Translations under genes and position numbers: made by a program | Shown: piece after piece, positions 61,200 to 64,000 of the stretch | Position numbering within the stretch: position 1 is the first letter of the stretch | Layout: each line of letters opens with the position of its first letter | Assembly: GCA_034008185.1 (NCBI GenBank) | Contig: CM067083.1 | Location: forward strand, 119,930,837 to 119,994,836 | DNA length: 64,000 nt | Direction of reading: 5' to 3' | From: Gorsachius magnificus | Taxonomy: Eukaryota; Chordata; Aves; Pelecaniformes; Ardeidae | Notes under the pieces: generated by a model | What the model was told of the DNA's origin: nothing | Database searches by the model: none | The model's input: only the letters and a program-made list of their open reading frames with translations

Positions 61200-63320
61200 C
61201 CTTTGGCCATGGGATGGCAGAAATCTCGTTCCTTTAGGAAGAGGCTCAGGAATAGTGCTTTTCCCTCCCTGCCAGCTGGATCGCATTTGTGGCATCTTTG
61301 AGAAAGAAGAGCATTGCCTTTGCAACTGAATATCTAATGCTATAGGCAACTTCTTCAGGTTTTTTTCTGGATTTGCATGCCATGTAAACTGTTCTCAAAT
61401 CCCTTAGACACCTAAATGAAGCCAGCTCCAACCTTGGTTGATAAAGCACAAGTAGGATTTTCTGAAGTTATCTGTACAGGGGAATAGGGCTGTGTGTCTT
61501 GCTCAACCCCACTGAGACTTTAATCAATATTAGGCCATAAAAAGGTAGTATTCGAAACAAACAGGATAAATCAAGTAAAACCATGGAGAGTGGGAGAATA
61601 CGCTATTTATTTACTACCATGCTAAATTGAAAGAGGGAAAGATGGGCAAAAATGAAAAACATTCCTTTTATTTTTTTTTAACCATAGAGCTTTCCCCTTT
61701 CTTTCCTGTCCTATATTTCGTAATGAAAGGAGGAAAAGTGATAAACTTTACTCGTGCTTTTTTAGTCTATGGAAACTGCAATAGCCAAATCAAAAGCCAA
61801 AATGTTTTTAAGACCCTTCATTTATCTCCTTTTGTTGAAATGCACAAAATTAAAAGGTAGTGAAAGCCATCTATGAAATGTCTTTCTTGTCACCTTTTTT
61901 GCTAAACACATCAGAGCCTGATCAGCCCTAGGAAAAAAACCACAACCCAAAACACATGATCGAACAGGGCAGTTGCTTTGTCTTTCAGGTACAGACTCAA
62001 AAATATGGATAGGTTTAAATATAAATATATATACAGTAACCAAAACCTCAAATTCAAATACACCTGAGCTTTAGGGAAGTTTGTATATTCATTCAATCTT
62101 TGTGGCTTAGGCTCATCTGTAACAGAAATATTTGCAAATAGACAGAATACTTCCTCTTTAATCTTATCTAGCAATCTGTCTGTTTGTCTGGGTTTTTCCT
62201 AGAGATGGCCTCAGATCCTGATATCTGACGGCTGCATGGCTAAATTAAGGCAAGATCATACCAAACTTCACAGGGGCTCTACTTTCCTCTTGTTTGCCAT
62301 GAGCATTTCTTTCATTATAATTCATTGGGATGAAAGACAGAGCAGCCACGTAACCTGGCTCAGCCTCTGCTGGCCACATGCTTGGCCCACCTTTGGGAAA
62401 ACATCTTATTTTGACGGATGGTTATTTGCTCTATGGGCAGACTGTGGCTGAGATGCACGAAATGGCTCTGCAAGAGCTGCTAGTCCTCTTTCCTGGGGCT
62501 CTTCCAGAGCACCGAGCACATCCCAACTTTCAGCTCCCAGCTCTGGTGTCTCTGCCAGACCACCAAGGGTACCTCACCAGCTGCTCTTCAGGTCACAAAT
62601 CTCGGGGGGGGGGGGCAAGTCCTGGATTCATGCCCAAGAGCGCTTTCCCCATCCACAAAGGGGATTGTTTGAGGTTTCATGCCTTCAATGCCACCTTTAG
62701 GTGAGCCACTGCAGCTTGGCAATAGGGCAAGGATGGTGAAATGTCAGGATCTATCCGTGTGTGCCTGGCTAATTGCTGTAAATTAGGTTGGCCCATGTAT
62801 GCCCTTGAAGAACCCCGGCACCACTGGCAAATAAATCAGATATGCTCCAGCTAAGTGCTGTGCTGCCTTTGGTTCATGCTCTCTCAGAGGACAAGAGGTT
62901 GATGAGGCTGTTTGGTAGCTGTTCAGACCAAGTACTCCTTAGACACCTACCCTGAACTGTATTTTGAACAATTTATCATGGCCCTTACCTGTGCCAGTAA
63001 CTGCAATTACCCCTGAGATTTAGTGTGCCAGGAAGCACTCCAACTTCAGCAGAGCCATGCCATGCAGCATGGATGGAGAGAAATAGGAAAAAATTTCAGA
63101 GTTTTATTGTGTTCCTTCCTGTCTGTGTACCCCCCCCCCCCCCGTTGCTCAGGAGGGTTTTGTCACTTCCCTGAGCATTTTATTGTGGGTGACTTCTCAC
63201 CACTTCAGATTCTCCACGGTCACTGTCTGAGACCTCACCAATTCCAACCAGTGCTTGTGTGGTTAATGGGTGAGAGGAGGGGAGCGAGCACATCTGAAAG
63301 GAATGCAAGAAATATAAACA
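61200..63320. other. Unassigned sequence with G/C homopolymers
   Basis: No gene is recognised. A 12-G run (62604-62615) and a 14-C run (63130-63143) are present, together with AT-rich stretches near 61.6-62.1 kb. Confidence 0.4.
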
Positions 63321-63322
63321 AT

Positions 63323-63328
63323 TTTATT
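63323..63328 (-). terminator. Putative polyadenylation signal (AATAAA)
   Basis: On the minus strand AATAAA lies about 240 nt downstream of the stop codon of the 63565-63855 frame, after a T-rich 3'-UTR-like stretch. It is followed by a T-rich region and so is a plausible 3' end for the candidate gene. A second AATAAA lies farther down on the same strand near 63180. Confidence 0.4.
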
Positions 63329-63564
63329 AACAAGACCACAAAACTATTTTTTAATATATGCAGCCATTTACAAGGAGGAAATAAACAAACAAGCAGAAAA
63401 ACCCACTGGGGAGACGTGGTTGGTGGCAGAGCGTACAGTGGACTCGCACAGATGGTAGGGGCAGGTTTGGGTAGGGTCCCTTTCCTCCTCCCTACCTCCA
63501 CCATGGGCTGTCCCCGTCCAGCACCAGCCCCTCTGAGCAGGGTGAGTTGGTGCAGAGCCTGGCA

Positions 63565-63855
63565 CTAAGGAGGTGGGGTGCCATGCGCATCCTGCTGCGG
63601 TGCCAGCGACGACACCAGCTGTGTCAGGGCTCGGGCGATGACGGAGAGATGGCTGTTCATCGTCCGCAGCTCTGCCAGGATGTCACTCACGTTTGCCGAT
63701 GCCTGCTCGGAGCTTGGGGGCATGGTGTGGGCAGCCGGTGGTGAGGAAGCAGCCTCCGGAGCCCTGTCTGGTTGGGCCCTTCGGCTTCCCCGGCCTCGAG
63801 GTGGTGAGTGTTGCGGAAGTGAGGAAGGGCAGCCAGTTGATGAGGTGGGTGGCAC
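63565..63855 (-). CDS. Possible 3' end of a minus-strand gene; unidentified
   Basis: A frame ends at a TAG (63565-63567). The predicted C-terminus has a Pro/Ser/Arg-rich disordered part (SPPRGRGSRRAQPD), then a segment that should form an amphipathic helix (VSDILAELRTMNSHLSVIAR and a following LTQLVSSLAP), then a short polar tail. This layout recalls C-termini of Myb/SANT-like proteins derived from PIF/Harbinger transposons, but that is only a resemblance. Upstream, a different frame is also Pro/Thr/Ser/Ala-rich up to the window edge (STSASAATVHPGLLS), and the two join only with a +1 shift near 63845. There may therefore be a frameshift (pseudogene) or an unseen splice. The first residue given is not a true start. 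Confidence 0.3.
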   Translation of the reverse strand: MPPTSSTGCPSSLPQHSPPRGRGSRRAQPDRAPEAASSPPAAHTMPPSSEQASANVSDILAELRTMNSHLSVIARALTQLVSSLAPQQDAHGTPPP

Positions 63856-64000
63856 TGCCAGCTGGGACTACTGGCAAATAAAGTCCAGGGTGCAGGGTTG
63901 GAGCAGAGGTGGGTGGTGCAGGAAGAGAAAGGAGTCCAGGGTGAACAGTGGCAGCAGAAGCTGATGTTGAAAGGGGTTTGGGTGTAAGGCTGTAACACAG

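Noticed and set aside
1..64000. Bacterial, phage, CRISPR or toxin-antitoxin type system
   Set aside because: No operon-like gene packing, no spaced direct repeats and no prokaryotic signals. The CR1 and LTR content shows vertebrate nuclear DNA.

Overview
The window looks like about 64 kb of avian nuclear DNA with no host gene I can name. The evidence for a bird is the density of CR1 LINE fragments that end in the bird-typical 3' tail (a GGTTGGACT...GATGA block, then CCTTCCAAC, then short ATTCTATG repeats). Long terminal repeats of avian endogenous-retrovirus type and an (AATAG)n microsatellite support this. Base composition is AT-rich and CpG-poor. Open frames are short, carry no family signatures I recognise outside CR1, and have no consistent exon or splice structure. 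I see no bacterial or phage gene system, CRISPR array, tRNA or rRNA gene. The best description is a gene desert or a very large intron or intergenic interval.

Layout. 0-16 kb: unique AT-rich DNA with young CR1 tails at 0.25, 7.55 and 15.1 kb, and heavily decayed minus-strand CR1/L3-type LINE remnants at 1.6, 3.5-4.2 and 9.8 kb. 16.8-19.3 kb: a CR1 tail, about 1 kb of ancient minus-strand LINE, and a 0.5 kb younger CR1. 19.3-35.8 kb: mostly unique sequence, with an (AATAG)10 microsatellite, a perfect 33-nt palindrome, an old plus-strand LINE (29.4 kb), a tRNA-derived SINE-like trace (30.0 kb) and a long old minus-strand LINE (32.4-33.6 kb). 35.8-48 kb: two closely related CR1 copies of one subfamily in opposite orientation (35.9-36.9 and 47.0-47.9 kb) that share a frameshifting extra base. 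Between them are a MIR-like SINE (40.8 kb), a candidate conserved noncoding block (43.8-44.7 kb) and an ancient SINE (45.2-45.5 kb). 48-59 kb: a second copy of that ancient SINE (50.2 kb), a CR1 with a 194-residue open frame (51.3-51.9 kb), a CR1 split by a solo LTR with perfect 6-bp target duplications (52.4-53.0 kb), an ERVL-type LTR fragment (55.2 kb), an old LINE (56.1 kb) and a young CR1 tail (58.35 kb). 59-64 kb: more GC- and CpG-rich. The last 700 bp may hold the 3' end of a minus-strand gene or gene-like repeat that runs off the window.

The interest lies in layered retroelement history rather than in a pathway: young CR1 on ancient amniote repeats, an LTR inside a CR1, and an inverted CR1 pair. 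Secondary interest lies in possible regulatory DNA, including a perfect RFX X-box and a tandem pair of PBX-HOX-type octamers. Family names come from recognition of consensus features by eye; no alignment was run.
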